A stretch of DNA of 64,000 nt from Mycolicibacterium rhodesiae NBB3 (GCF_000230895.2 NC_016604.1:2914001-2978000); one strand, 5' to 3'; numbered from the stretch's first letter, positions 8,337-16,915 are shown. Program-made: numbers and translations. Notes: generated from the letters alone by a model not told the origin.

Positions 8337-10551
8337 GTTCGGCTGCCGTCGGATCGGTGGGAGTGTCGAGCGAGGTGATGATGGCGTCGAGGTTGCCCAA
8401 AACCTGGCGGTTCATCTCGGCCAGCCGTTTGTGTCCGCGAGCTTCTGCTGCTGTGATCAGTTGCAGTGTCTGCTTGCGTTGGGTCCGATGTTGCGGCAGG
8501 AATTCCTGGGTGGTGAGGAACATGGGGCAAGTCAGGCAGGCGTTGGCGTGTGGGCAGCTCTGTTGGACGGGCAGACCGCAGTAGCCGTTGGGTAGGGCTT
8601 GGGTGGCGCGACCGAGGCGTTGTTTGGCCCAAGCGGCGTCGGCCATCGGTCCGTCTGGGTCGAGGTTGACCTCACGCCCGTGGCTGTCGACTTTGCGGGC
8701 GGCTTCCCAGGCTCGGCGGACGGTGGTGTCGTGCAGGCGAGCGTAGTGGGCGGTCATCTGCGGTGAGTCGTGGTCGAGGATGTGGCGCACGACCTCTTGC
8801 GGAACGTCGCGGTTGATCAGGCGGGTGCCGAGCGTGTGGCGCCACTGGTGCGGCGTCAAATGCACCCGCCGGTTGTGCTCGTCGCGGATGTCGCAGGCTG
8901 CGAGCCATCGGTGCATCGCCTCGCGGTAGGTCGGGATCCCCAGGGGGACTTGGCCGTCGATGTTCTTGGTGGGGCGCGGGAACAGCAGTCCAGTGCCGCC
9001 GGGCCAGCGTTCGGAGACGAGTCGGCGTTGGTGGCCGATCATGTCGACGAGGTCTGGGGCGATCGGAACAAGGGCGTCCCGCTTCATCTTGTGGTTGAAG
9101 TAGCGCAGATAGGGTGCCCCGTCGGCGTCTGTGGTGACGCAGTCGCCGCGCAATCGCAGGGCGTCGGTGATCCGGAGCCCGCAACGCATCAGGATGACGG
9201 TGATCAGTCGATAGGCAGGGTTGTTGAACTGGTCGAGGTTGTCGTGGTGTTCGAGCTGGGTCATGACGTGTTCGGCCAACGCTCTGGGCAGGTGTTCGCC
9301 GCGCTTGGGGTGGTCCTCGGCGAAGAACATCGCAGTGTCGGGAAGTCCTGTGGCCCAGCAATGTTGGCGGATCGCGGCAAAGAATCCATTGAGCAGGCCG
9401 ATGTGGGCGCCTCGGCGCTGTGGGCTGTATTCCTGGTTCAGGTGCGCGAGGTAGCGTTCGAGCAGTTCCCGGTCGATCCGGCTGATGTCGTCGATGTCGA
9501 CGTCAGCGAGAAATCGTCCGAATCGGGCGATGGCCAGCAGCGGGCGTCCACCGCCTGCTTCGAGGTTGAGTCCGCGTGAGAGGCGCAGCCGGATCCATCG
9601 TTTGGCCGGCTCTCTGAGCCAGGGTTGCGGGATGCGGTCGAACCGCAGTGTGTAGTGGCCTTCGTAGCCGAGCCGGTGCATCCGCCAGACGTCGCGTGGG
9701 TATTCGGCTTCCCAACCTCCGGCCTCGGCCAAGTCCAGCATGGTGAGGTGGGCATAGAGCAGCAAGCCGCGAGATCTCGTGTCGTTGAGTAGCACGGCTG
9801 AGCGTTGCCGCCATTGGTCGGCGTCGAAGTCGAGCAGCGAGGTGGTGGCGGTGTCTATCAGTAGTCGGACCACCCTGGCGACAACGGCCGGCGTCAGCTT
9901 GCCGCGTCGGTCGTCGTGGCGTTGCTGCAGTACGTACTGCATCTCCAGTTTGAGCTGCGGCGTGAGCATCCCGAGCTGAATCGTCTCGTTTGCCGGTGTG
10001 TCGTTGGATTCGAATCTTGCGACGAACTCGTCGATATCGTTGCGGTCGTTCGCTTTCCAAGTGTTGGTGTGGGAATGGCATAGCGGCGACTTGGCCTGCG
10101 GCCATAACGAGCAGTGCCCGATCTGGCAGGTCGCGCCGGGCCGGGGCTGTTTCACCGGCAGCGGATCACGTAACCACGAGGTCAGGGGCGGCCGCCCGGC
10201 GCGTTCCCACCGTTGCGCGTGCAGCTGACACAATCCGCGGCGAGCCGACCCGTAACCGCAGCCGTCGACCCGACATGCCTGGTTGGGGCGATGTTTGCGC
10301 CAACGCGGGTCGGTCGAGGCAGTGAACTCTTCGAGGTCGGGGCGGCCCGCGTTGGCCCATCGCTGGTGGTGACCTTGACAGAGGCCATGGCCACGGGCGC
10401 TGCGTCCGCAGTCGGTGACGCGGCAGGACCCTCCACCGAATACGGCGTCGTCCGAGGCGAACTCCAATGCGTCGCTGCGGAATTCGGCGCGAACACCGGC
10501 TATGAGCAGGCCCAGCAGGCCCGGCGTTGAGTTGGGCTCCAGGGCGGTCAT
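8326..10551 (-). CDS. tnpB: TnpB-type tyrosine recombinase with N-terminal zinc-finger repeats
   Basis: A 741-residue protein. The start is the ATG in the ATGA overlap with tnpA, not the longer upstream frame. Residues about 30-160 hold three C/H zinc-finger-like repeats. The catalytic domain is C-terminal: LMRCGLRITDALRLRG carries the first Arg, and PHQWRHTLGTRLI followed by HILDHDSPQMTAHYARLHD carries the H-R-H-Y set. After the Tyr there is a Cys-rich tail (CPHANACLTCPM). It acts as the second recombinase of a TnpA/TnpB pair by analogy with Tn554. Confidence 0.85.
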   Translation of the reverse strand: MTALEPNSTPGLLGLLIAGVRAEFRSDALEFASDDAVFGGGSCRVTDCGRSARGHGLCQGHHQRWANAGRPDLEEFTASTDPRWRKHRPNQACRVDGCGYGSARRGLCQLHAQRWERAGRPPLTSWLRDPLPVKQPRPGATCQIGHCSLWPQAKSPLCHSHTNTWKANDRNDIDEFVARFESNDTPANETIQLGMLTPQLKLEMQYVLQQRHDDRRGKLTPAVVARVVRLLIDTATTSLLDFDADQWRQRSAVLLNDTRSRGLLLYAHLTMLDLAEAGGWEAEYPRDVWRMHRLGYEGHYTLRFDRIPQPWLREPAKRWIRLRLSRGLNLEAGGGRPLLAIARFGRFLADVDIDDISRIDRELLERYLAHLNQEYSPQRRGAHIGLLNGFFAAIRQHCWATGLPDTAMFFAEDHPKRGEHLPRALAEHVMTQLEHHDNLDQFNNPAYRLITVILMRCGLRITDALRLRGDCVTTDADGAPYLRYFNHKMKRDALVPIAPDLVDMIGHQRRLVSERWPGGTGLLFPRPTKNIDGQVPLGIPTYREAMHRWLAACDIRDEHNRRVHLTPHQWRHTLGTRLINRDVPQEVVRHILDHDSPQMTAHYARLHDTTVRRAWEAARKVDSHGREVNLDPDGPMADAAWAKQRLGRATQALPNGYCGLPVQQSCPHANACLTCPMFLTTQEFLPQHRTQRKQTLQLITAAEARGHKRLAEMNRQVLGNLDAIITSLDTPTDPTAAEHAS

Positions 10552-11657
10552 AGGTTCACCTGGGCCTTTCCGATGAACCAGCCCGCGTGCTCCATCGCCT
10601 TGCGGGCGTCCTCCACGTTCAGATGCCCGTATGTCGCGGCGGTGACGGTGACATTGGCGTGGCCGAGCAGCTTGGCCACGACCTCCAATCCGATCCCGTC
10701 GCGCAGCATCCTGGTCGCTGCGGTGTGGCGCAGCCAATGCGGGTCGAAGTCGATGTCCGTGCGCCGGCGCAAACGGCGGACCAGGTCGTAGACCGCGCTA
10801 TAGGTCAACGGATGGCCGTGTGGCCGCCCCCAGAGGTTGACGAAAACGTAGTCGCTGTCGAGGTCGCCGTATTCAGCGTGAAGGTAATCGGCATACAACC
10901 GAATCAGTTCCGCGCTCACCGGAACGGTCCGGACCGTCAACGATTTGGCGCGGGCTCGGTTGTCGTTGTCACGCCGACAAACTGTGATCTGCCGATCAGC
11001 GGCGGCGATGTCGCTGTGACGCAGCCCCAGCGCCTCACCGATGCGCATCCCGGTGTCATAGAGCAGCGCCAACAGGAACCGATCCCGCAACCGGTCACAC
11101 GCGTCCAGCAGTGTTTGGATCTCGCCGGGGATCAGCACTCGCGGCAGCTTCTTCGGCGCCTTCAACGACACTGTTCGCCGGGGTAGCGGCATGTGCTTGC
11201 TGATGTGGTGCAGAAACGGCTTCCAACCGCCTCTCGACCCTCCGATCTGCCAGGTCGTCAGCAGCTCGCCGACCTCGATCCCGTCGCGAACGGCGTGCAG
11301 ATAGAACGCCGCCAACGCCGACAGCTTCCGGTTCACCGTTGACTCGCCGCAGTGATGCTCCACCGAGGGCAGCACGGCGATCGCGCCCTGCCGCAGCGCC
11401 GTGGGCAGCCGCAGCCAGGCGACGAACGCGCCGATATCCTCCAGACTCACCGACCGCCAGTCCAGGCCGCACCCGCCCAGGAACGTGAACCAGTCCTTCA
11501 GATCATGGGCATAGGCCTTGATCGTGTTCGGCGACCGCTCTATGTCGGTCAAATACTTCAGATACCGCTCCACCGGTGCCACCGGCACACCGTCCTCGCC
11601 GAGGACGGTGAACGATTCACGCGACGAGAGCGGTGAAACCACCTTCACAACAAGCAC
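10548..11657 (-). CDS. tnpA: TnpA-type tyrosine recombinase of the Tn554-like element
   Basis: 369 residues, identical to the copies at 1500 and 61823. It has the R-HxxR-H-Y residues of an active tyrosine recombinase (MRIGEALGLR, HWLRHTAATRML, LGHANVTVTAATYGH). It is the first gene of the operon, starting about 120 bases inside the transposon right end, so the operon promoter probably lies in 11658-11778. Confidence 0.88.
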   Translation of the reverse strand: MLVVKVVSPLSSRESFTVLGEDGVPVAPVERYLKYLTDIERSPNTIKAYAHDLKDWFTFLGGCGLDWRSVSLEDIGAFVAWLRLPTALRQGAIAVLPSVEHHCGESTVNRKLSALAAFYLHAVRDGIEVGELLTTWQIGGSRGGWKPFLHHISKHMPLPRRTVSLKAPKKLPRVLIPGEIQTLLDACDRLRDRFLLALLYDTGMRIGEALGLRHSDIAAADRQITVCRRDNDNRARAKSLTVRTVPVSAELIRLYADYLHAEYGDLDSDYVFVNLWGRPHGHPLTYSAVYDLVRRLRRRTDIDFDPHWLRHTAATRMLRDGIGLEVVAKLLGHANVTVTAATYGHLNVEDARKAMEHAGWFIGKAQVNL

Positions 11658-11782
11658 ATCGATCCTCCAGGCTCTGCTTCATGGACGGCTGGAGATAACC
11701 ACATCCAGAACGCAGAACCGACCACTTCGAGACTTCGTGGTCCACATGAAAGACGCTCACCGCAGCACTACAGATAACCCAG

Positions 11783-12001
11783 GAACGGCTCAACAAGGAG
11801 ATCCGCCGCCGCACCGACGTCGTCGGCATCTTCCCTGACCGCAACGCGCTGATCCGTCTCGTCGGGGCCGTCCTGGCCGAACAGCACGACGAATGGGCCG
11901 AATCCCGGCGCTACCTCGGCCTCGACGTCCTCAGCAAATCCCGAGCCGATCAGAGCTCACCGACCGAACAGGAGGCCACCCCCGCGGCACTGACCGCCTG
12001 A
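11783..12001 (+). pseudogene. IS256-family transposase, C-terminal part
   Basis: The frame resumes with [19 protein letters not shown], the conserved IS256 motif that normally follows SNNPQ, and runs to LTA and a TGA at 12001. Together with 6793-7806 it reconstitutes a transposase of about 413 residues, the size of the IS1081 transposase. Confidence 0.87.
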
Positions 12002-12058
12002 ACCATCACATCGAAGAATCACACGAAGACGTCGTACACCACGCCCCTGGACTTGACC

Positions 12059-12516
12059 CGTCTCGGGCGGAAGCCATAGGAACATGGCTGGAAATCCGCC
12101 TCGAAGATCGGCTCGAGCACCAATTTGAGGGCCGCTTGCACGGTACGGTCCCGGGCAGTGGGGATGCCCAGTCTCCGGCGTTTACTGCTGCCGGGCTTGG
12201 GGATCATCCTTTCCCGCACGGGCACCGGAGCGAACTGTCGCGCCATGAGGTCCTCTCGTAGCCGCGGCAGGAACCCCTGCGCTGCATCGAAGATCGCCTC
12301 TGGTCTGATGCCGTCCACCCCGGCTGACCGCTTACCTCTGTTACCCCTGACCCGCGCCCACGCCACCACGAGGACGGCAGGATCACACACGAGGTTGAAC
12401 AGATCATCGAACCGGCGATCAGGATCATCGATCGCCCATTGGTGCAACTTGGTTTGGATCCGCAGTACCTGCATCTCGGCCCATTCCTGCTCCGGCCACA
12501 GCACGCCCGTATTCAC
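12059..12516 (-). pseudogene. ltrA: Group II intron reverse transcriptase/maturase, N-terminal part
   Basis: Begins VNTGVLWPEQEWAE with a GTG at 12516 (an ATG at 12474 is possible). It runs through ARVRGNRGKRSAGVDG, the RT2 region IPTARDRTVQAALKLVLEPI, and RT3 SYGFRPR, where the IS256 element cuts in. The rest of the protein is at 5675-6658. It is broken by insertion, with no other lesion seen. Confidence 0.85.
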
Positions 12517-13112
12517 CGACGATCTCCTGCCCTTCCAATCCCTCGTTGCGAAACTCGCTGCCGCCCTTGGCCATGTGACCGGCTTTCCCGGTCTCGGACT
12601 ACTACGGCGGCTCCGCCACGTCCCGGCCCGCTCAGCCGACGACGAACCACACCCGTGGCCGACCTGGACGGCCGACCACGGGACCAGCCCGGGACGCTTC
12701 CCACGTTCACCACACACCGGTCGACGGGGTCGGTGCCCAACTTTGCCCCTGCGATCTCGCCACGAGTACGCCGCAGCCCTTCCTCGTGGCCTCCCTACCG
12801 GCCACTTCAACCGGCCCGGGAGTCGCCCGCCGTCGGCGGGCGTGCATCGCACCCCGGCCCATATCCACCAGATTGGAGCCGGCGTATCTCTTGAGAGGCG
12901 TTACACGCTGGTTCCTCACGTACACCTTCCCGTCTCGCTAGACAGGCCCGGGTCGTCTGGCAGTACCGACCCGCCCCGCCGTTGTCAGGGCTGCTCCCAC
13001 CCTCCCCGGCGTCTCCCGGGTCGGGCTGCCCTCAGCTTCCCTGGCCTGCTGCGACAGACCAGAGACGGAGTCCTCTCACCTCCATCCAGTAATGCAGCGC
13101 CTCGTGGCGCAC
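12517..13112 (-). other. Group II intron 5' RNA region (domains I-III part)
   Basis: About 600 bases without a gene, between the intron 5' end (GTGCG at 13112) and the maturase start. It should hold the ribozyme domain I scaffold and exon-binding sequences; GC-rich paired segments are visible, but I did not fold them. Long reading frames on either strand here are by-products of GC-rich structured RNA. Confidence 0.65.
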
Positions 13113-13657
13113 GAAGAGCCAGATCCAGACCCTGGATCGCACCGCGCCCACCTTGCCGATGCAGATCGGGATGCCTGAACGCCAGACCCACGACTACGTG
13201 CGCAACGGCACCACCACGTTGTTCGCAGCCCTGGACATCGCTACCGGTCAGGTCACTGGGGTGTGCAAACCGCGTCACCGTCATCAGGAGTTCCTGGCCT
13301 TCCTCAAGCACGTCGCCCGGGCTTATCCCGATCAGGAACTACCCTTGGTGATGGACAACTACGCCGCCCACAAGAAGCAGGAAGTCCTCGACTGGTTCAC
13401 CGAAAATCCTTGTATCCGAGTGCATTTCACCCCGACCTAGGCATCCTGGATGAACATGGTCGAGATCTGGTTCGGCATCGTCGAAACGCCAACTGATTCA
13501 TCGCGGCACCTTCGGCAACGTCCGCGACCTCACCACCGCGATCCGCACCTACATCAACGGCTGGAACAACCGTGCCCACCCATTCGTCTGGACCAAAACC
13601 GCCGACGAAATCCTTAGGAAAGCCAACCGCCAAACTACTTCAAACGCGGGCCACTAG
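13113..13657 (+). pseudogene. IS630-family transposase, 3' part (decayed)
   Basis: Resumes with KSQIQ-TLDRTAPTLPMQ and contains the second catalytic region (LPLVMDNYAAHKKQEVL). A TAG at 13438-13440 follows HFTPT, then ASWMNMVEIWFGI carries the catalytic Glu. An extra A at about 13488 shifts the frame before RQLIHRGTFGNVRDLTTAIR. The end is near ADEILRKANR. With the stop and frameshift in the 5' part this is a decayed transposase. Confidence 0.8.
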
Positions 13658-13661
13658 CCCC

Positions 13662-14663
13662 TCAGTAGAGGCTCGCCGCGGCCGTCGGTGTGATGCCGTG
13701 GTGCCGCTCGGCTACGTCGGGGTGTGCGCGGATGCGCGACTTCCACGCGTTCTCCCCGTATGTGTTGAAAATCGGGTTCTTCGGATCGGCCTCGACGCCG
13801 CGCGACTGCGCCGACAAGTCCGGCGGTAGCGTGATGATGGGCACCGTCGTATCCAGGGCGGGGTTGAGGAAGAACGGGATCGACAGGCGGTCGGCGCCAG
13901 GTGGGGGCGCCAGCACGCGATGCCGCGTGGCCCGCAGGTATCCGCCCGTCGCGACCTCCAGCAACTCCCCGATGTTGACGATGAACGTACCGTCGACCGG
14001 AGGCACGTCGATCCAGTACTCAGGCGATAACTCGACCTGCAGCCCCGCCGATCCCGGTTCCGCCAGCAGTAACGTGAGCACACCCGAATCCTTGTGCGCG
14101 CCAACACCTTGCGCGGTGTCAGTGGTACCCGGGTAACGGATGACCTTGATCAGCGTAGCCGGCGACTCGGCAAAGGCATCGTTGAATGTGTCCTCCGCGG
14201 CGCCCAGCGAGGCCGCCCAGTGACGCAGCAGCCGCAACCCGACGTGCAACAGCGCGGCGCTCCACTGCTCGAAGGCTTTCCGCAGTGCTGGCAGCGCCGA
14301 CGGCCACAGATTGGGGCCCTGCAGCCGCCAATAGCCCTGTGCACCGACGATCACGTCGCGCTCGGGTCCGATGTCGATCTGCTCGCGCCAGTCGACCTTG
14401 CCATTGGTCAGCTCACCGCCGAGCCTCGAATAGCCCCGGAACTGCGGGCTGCTCAGTTGGTTGATCTCATTCTTGGTCGCAGCGGGCAGCGCGAAGAACT
14501 GCCGGGCCAGTCGCAGCACGTCGACAGCCTGGCCCTCGGGCACACCGTGACCGGTCAGATAGAAAAAGCCGTGGCGGTGCGCGGCTTCGCGCAGTGCTGT
14601 CCTAAACGATGCCGGATCGGTGTCCGCGTCGCCCAGATCAAGAATGGGAAGCATGGTCACCAT
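13662..14663 (-). CDS. 2-oxoglutarate/Fe(II)-dependent dioxygenase, isopenicillin N synthase family
   Basis: 333 residues from the ATG at 14663 (alternative ATG at 14654). The longer upstream frame is a shadow of the desaturase end. The DIOX_N domain (HGFFYLTGHGVPEG) is followed by the jelly-roll core with iron ligands in GVGAHKDSGVLTLL (HxD) and ATRHRVLAP (distal His), and the oxoglutarate Arg in DRLSIPFFLNP. The start overlaps the desaturase gene by 26 bases, so they are probably co-transcribed. The substrate cannot be told; related actinobacterial enzymes oxidise diverse small molecules. Confidence 0.82.
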   Translation of the reverse strand: MVTMLPILDLGDADTDPASFRTALREAAHRHGFFYLTGHGVPEGQAVDVLRLARQFFALPAATKNEINQLSSPQFRGYSRLGGELTNGKVDWREQIDIGPERDVIVGAQGYWRLQGPNLWPSALPALRKAFEQWSAALLHVGLRLLRHWAASLGAAEDTFNDAFAESPATLIKVIRYPGTTDTAQGVGAHKDSGVLTLLLAEPGSAGLQVELSPEYWIDVPPVDGTFIVNIGELLEVATGGYLRATRHRVLAPPPGADRLSIPFFLNPALDTTVPIITLPPDLSAQSRGVEADPKNPIFNTYGENAWKSRIRAHPDVAERHHGITPTAAASLY

Positions 14664-15810
14664 GATCGTGGATTGCTGGCCTCCTCCGGCGACCGCCGGG
14701 TCTGCTCGCTTTTCGATCTGCCGAAGAAGAAGTGGCGTTGGGCAACCGGTCCGGAAGGGCGAGTTTGCAGATTGTGCGCATTGTGCGCAAGTGCTGGCGC
14801 AGCAGCGGACCGGTGGTGTAGGGCAAGTCATAGGTTGCGCAGAGCGCTTGGACGCGTTGGGAGATCTCCGCGTAGCGATTACTTGGCAGATCGGGATAGA
14901 GGTGGTGTTCGATTTGGTAGCAGAGGTTTCCGGTCATGAATGCCAGTACTGGCCCGGCGTCGAAGTTTGCGGTTCCCAACATTTGCCGCAGATACCATTC
15001 GGGCTTGGTTTCGCCCACTAGAGCTTGTGGAGTGAATTTCTCCGCACCGTCCGGGAAGTGCCCGCAGGCGATTACCGCATACGCCCACACATTGCGTATC
15101 ACGTTGGCGGCCAGGTTCGCCGTAAGTGTGCGGAGCCGTCGCCGCGGGCTGAGCGTCGGAAAGAGCGCATAGTCTTTAACCGTCTGGCGTACCATCTTGC
15201 GGAGCATCGCCCGGGTGTGAGTCGATCGCTGTTCGGGGCTCGCCGTCCGGTTCTGCTGTGCATAGAGGCCGTGCAGCGCGATGCCCCATTCGAAGACGGC
15301 TGCCAGCAGCACGGCGGCGAACGGCTGAAGCAGCGAAATTGGCTTCCACTGTTGATCCCTGGTCACCCGCAGGACTCCGTACCCGAGGTCGTCGTCCATG
15401 CCAACGACATTGGTAAACATGTGGTGGCGGTAATTGTGGGAGTAGCGCCAATGCGACGAGAGACCTACCAGGTCCCACTCCCAGGTCGTGGAGTGGATCT
15501 CCGGGTCGTTCATCCAATCCCATTGACCGTGGGAAATATTGTGTCCGAGTTCCATGTTCTCGATGCACTTCGCCATGGCTAATGCGGTAGTGCCGATGGC
15601 CCATCCGGCCTTGCTTTTGCTCCCGCAGATGGTGAGCCGTGCTGCGACCTCGAGGTATCGCTGAAGAGCGATCGTTCGCGTGATATAGGTCCTGTCCCGT
15701 GAGCCGCGTGAATCCTCGGTGTCACGGCGTATTGCGTCCAACTCAACCGCGAGTGCCTCGACGTCGGCGCCGCTCATGTGGGCGTACTCGGCTACTTGTG
15801 CGATTGTCAC
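14638..15810 (-). CDS. desA3: Membrane fatty acid desaturase, DesA3-like (acyl-CoA delta-9 type)
   Basis: 390 residues from a GTG start with a GAGG site upstream. The three histidine boxes are HNISHGQWDWM, WRYSHNYRHHMF and QIEHHLYPDLPSNR, matching the mycobacterial stearoyl-CoA desaturase DesA3 closely along its length. Hydrophobic segments lie between the boxes. The C-terminus diverges into a basic, low-complexity tail (PGGRRRRPAIH) that overlaps the next gene. It probably introduces a double bond into membrane acyl chains with an oxidoreductase partner that is not encoded nearby. Confidence 0.88.
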   Translation of the reverse strand: MTIAQVAEYAHMSGADVEALAVELDAIRRDTEDSRGSRDRTYITRTIALQRYLEVAARLTICGSKSKAGWAIGTTALAMAKCIENMELGHNISHGQWDWMNDPEIHSTTWEWDLVGLSSHWRYSHNYRHHMFTNVVGMDDDLGYGVLRVTRDQQWKPISLLQPFAAVLLAAVFEWGIALHGLYAQQNRTASPEQRSTHTRAMLRKMVRQTVKDYALFPTLSPRRRLRTLTANLAANVIRNVWAYAVIACGHFPDGAEKFTPQALVGETKPEWYLRQMLGTANFDAGPVLAFMTGNLCYQIEHHLYPDLPSNRYAEISQRVQALCATYDLPYTTGPLLRQHLRTMRTICKLALPDRLPNATSSSADRKASRPGGRRRRPAIHDHGDHASHS

Positions 15811-15889
15811 GGTGCCTCACGTCTGAGCTGGATGGAGTGGTGCGGCGGCGCAGGTCGGCGGCCTATCTGCAGGACGTCGACAGTCGGTC

Positions 15890-16339
15890 TCAGCTGGCGG
15901 TCGAACAGTTCGTGGACGGGGCGAGGATGTGCAGGCGCCACCGGCAGACTTTGCGAATGTCGTTGTGCGCCATCGCGGTCAGACCCGGCGCGTCCGCTGA
16001 TGCCACGGCCTGAACGAGATCGAGCACCCTGATGAAGAACTCGTGTTCGCCCAGCCCGAATTCTTCAAAGATGTCCCGGGCGGATCCGCCGCCAAAGCGG
16101 TACCAGCGTCGGATGAACTCCACCATGGCCCACTCGTACCGGCCCAGGGATGTCGGCGGGTCGGTGTGCAGCGCCACTTCGCCTTTGACGCTCAGCGGTC
16201 GCGCGCGTCCGGGAGTCCCGTTGCGTTGGGGCAATGTGAGCCGGGTGTGTTTGGCTGCAGGGGCACCGCGGCGGCCCGCGGGCCCTGCGGGCGGGGGCGC
16301 CTCGCCGGCCCCGCCGGTGGCACGCTGGCCGGTCTCCAT
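15890..16339 (-). CDS. Small DUF3263-like actinobacterial protein
   Basis: 149 residues. The core EWAMVEFIRRWYRFGGGSAR followed by IFEEFGLGEHEFFIRVL resembles the short actinobacterial DUF3263 proteins, which have a similar aromatic-rich helical motif. The first about 45 residues are Gly/Pro/Ala-rich and probably disordered. The start ATG follows the stop of the upstream 73-residue gene with no gap, which suggests coupled translation. Function unknown; DNA binding is possible. Confidence 0.6.
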   Translation of the reverse strand: METGQRATGGAGEAPPPAGPAGRRGAPAAKHTRLTLPQRNGTPGRARPLSVKGEVALHTDPPTSLGRYEWAMVEFIRRWYRFGGGSARDIFEEFGLGEHEFFIRVLDLVQAVASADAPGLTAMAHNDIRKVCRWRLHILAPSTNCSTAS

Positions 16340-16561
16340 CTAGATCGGCCCGTAGTTGAGGGTGGCGGGTCGGTCGGCAGCGGCCAAATTCCGGATCACT
16401 TTCAAGCTGTCATTGGCCATTTTGTCAATGAGAACCCACTCTTGTCCCACAGTCAGTAGCTGGCCATGTTCTCCGGTGTCGCCGCCGTCGACAGGAGGCC
16501 CGGCGGCCTCAATTCGTTTGCGTATCGGTTCAAATCCGTCGTTCGGATTTCTCGCGTCCAT
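16340..16561 (-). CDS. Hypothetical small protein
   Basis: 73 residues starting MDARNPNDGFEPIRKRIEAA, with a good ribosome site (GAGGAG, 9 bases before the ATG). The open frame extends further upstream but this start has the better signal. No recognised domain, signal peptide or membrane segment. It is directly followed by the DUF3263-like gene and forms a two-gene unit with it. Confidence 0.55.
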   Translation of the reverse strand: MDARNPNDGFEPIRKRIEAAGPPVDGGDTGEHGQLLTVGQEWVLIDKMANDSLKVIRNLAAADRPATLNYGPI

Positions 16562-16915
16562 ATAATCAGGCTCCTCAATATGACCGTGTGAAAGGCTGCA
16601 GGCCCGGGCACCGCGGCTTATTCGTTGTAGATGCCACCGCGCGGACCCCCAGGCAGGTTCAGCGACAAAGTCTGCAACACCAACACCTTCCACCTGAGGG
16701 CGAGAACGCAGTGCGGTGAAGCGCTTAGAAGAAACGCCGGTACTGCCATCCGATCACTGTGCTTTGTCAATGGGTGTCCACCAACCCAGAACCCATTGCG
16801 CTGCACGGCATTGTCTCGGTAGGACCAAAGAAGGAGAATCCGTTTGTCCTGAATCGCCCTAGCTCCGATTTTTCGCCTTCTGTTACGAAGAGTTCACCGG
16901 CGCACCTGCGCGAGA
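16562..16915. other. Gene-free stretch between CoM operon end and small-protein operon
   Basis: About 350 bases. The short frames here lack ribosome sites and family resemblance. It should contain the end of the CoM operon transcript and the promoter of the 73-residue gene. No clear terminator hairpin with a T run was seen. Confidence 0.4.

Larger units (their letters stand above)
7811..11778 (-). mobile_element. Tn554-like transposon copy 2 (complete)
   Basis: A complete 3968-bp element from gttatctgtagt (7811) to actacagataac (11778), which form 12-bp inverted ends. It encodes tnpA, tnpB and tnpC in one overlapping operon on the minus strand. It sits in the IS256 transposase codons for N-N-P/Q-E-R, in the opposite orientation to copies 1 and 3 relative to the host IS. 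There is no target duplication; instead four-base junction spacers differ between copies, as expected for tyrosine-recombinase transposition. Confidence 0.88.
6659..12058 (+). mobile_element. IS256-family (IS1081-like) element copy 2, carrying Tn554-like copy 2
   Basis: Terminal inverted repeats are GGTTGCGTCCAGcagaGTGG... at the left and, reversed, GGTCAAGTCCAGgggcGTGG... at the right, both continuing into GTGTACGA. The flanks share CGTCTCGG (6652-6659 and 12059-12066, overlapping the IS end by a base), a 7-9 bp target duplication as expected for IS256. Without the 3968-bp transposon the IS is about 1.43 kb, like IS1081. It disrupts the group II intron maturase gene. Confidence 0.87.
5556..13112 (-). 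mobile_element. Group II intron, antisense to the IS630 gene, interrupted by IS256+Tn554-like DNA
   Basis: On the minus strand the intron starts at 13112 with the canonical 5' GTGCG and ends at 5556 with ..CCAAC, matching the 3' AY rule. Removing 5556-13112 restores GTC GAT GAG AAG AGC CAG of the IS630 transposase. Domain V is recognisable at 5619-5652, and the maturase gene lies in two parts. Without the inserted 5.4-kb IS256/transposon block the intron would be about 2.15 kb, a normal size. Its orientation is opposite to the host transposase gene, so splicing could not restore that mRNA. Confidence 0.85.

Noticed and set aside
8770..9579. 269-residue plus-strand reading frame, also at 60045-60854
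   Set aside because: It is the antisense shadow of tnpB; the minus strand has recombinase motifs and overlapping operon structure.
12125..13351. 408-residue plus-strand frame across the group II intron
   Set aside because: Antisense to the maturase and to structured intron RNA; composition is Arg/Pro/Ser-rich without any domain.
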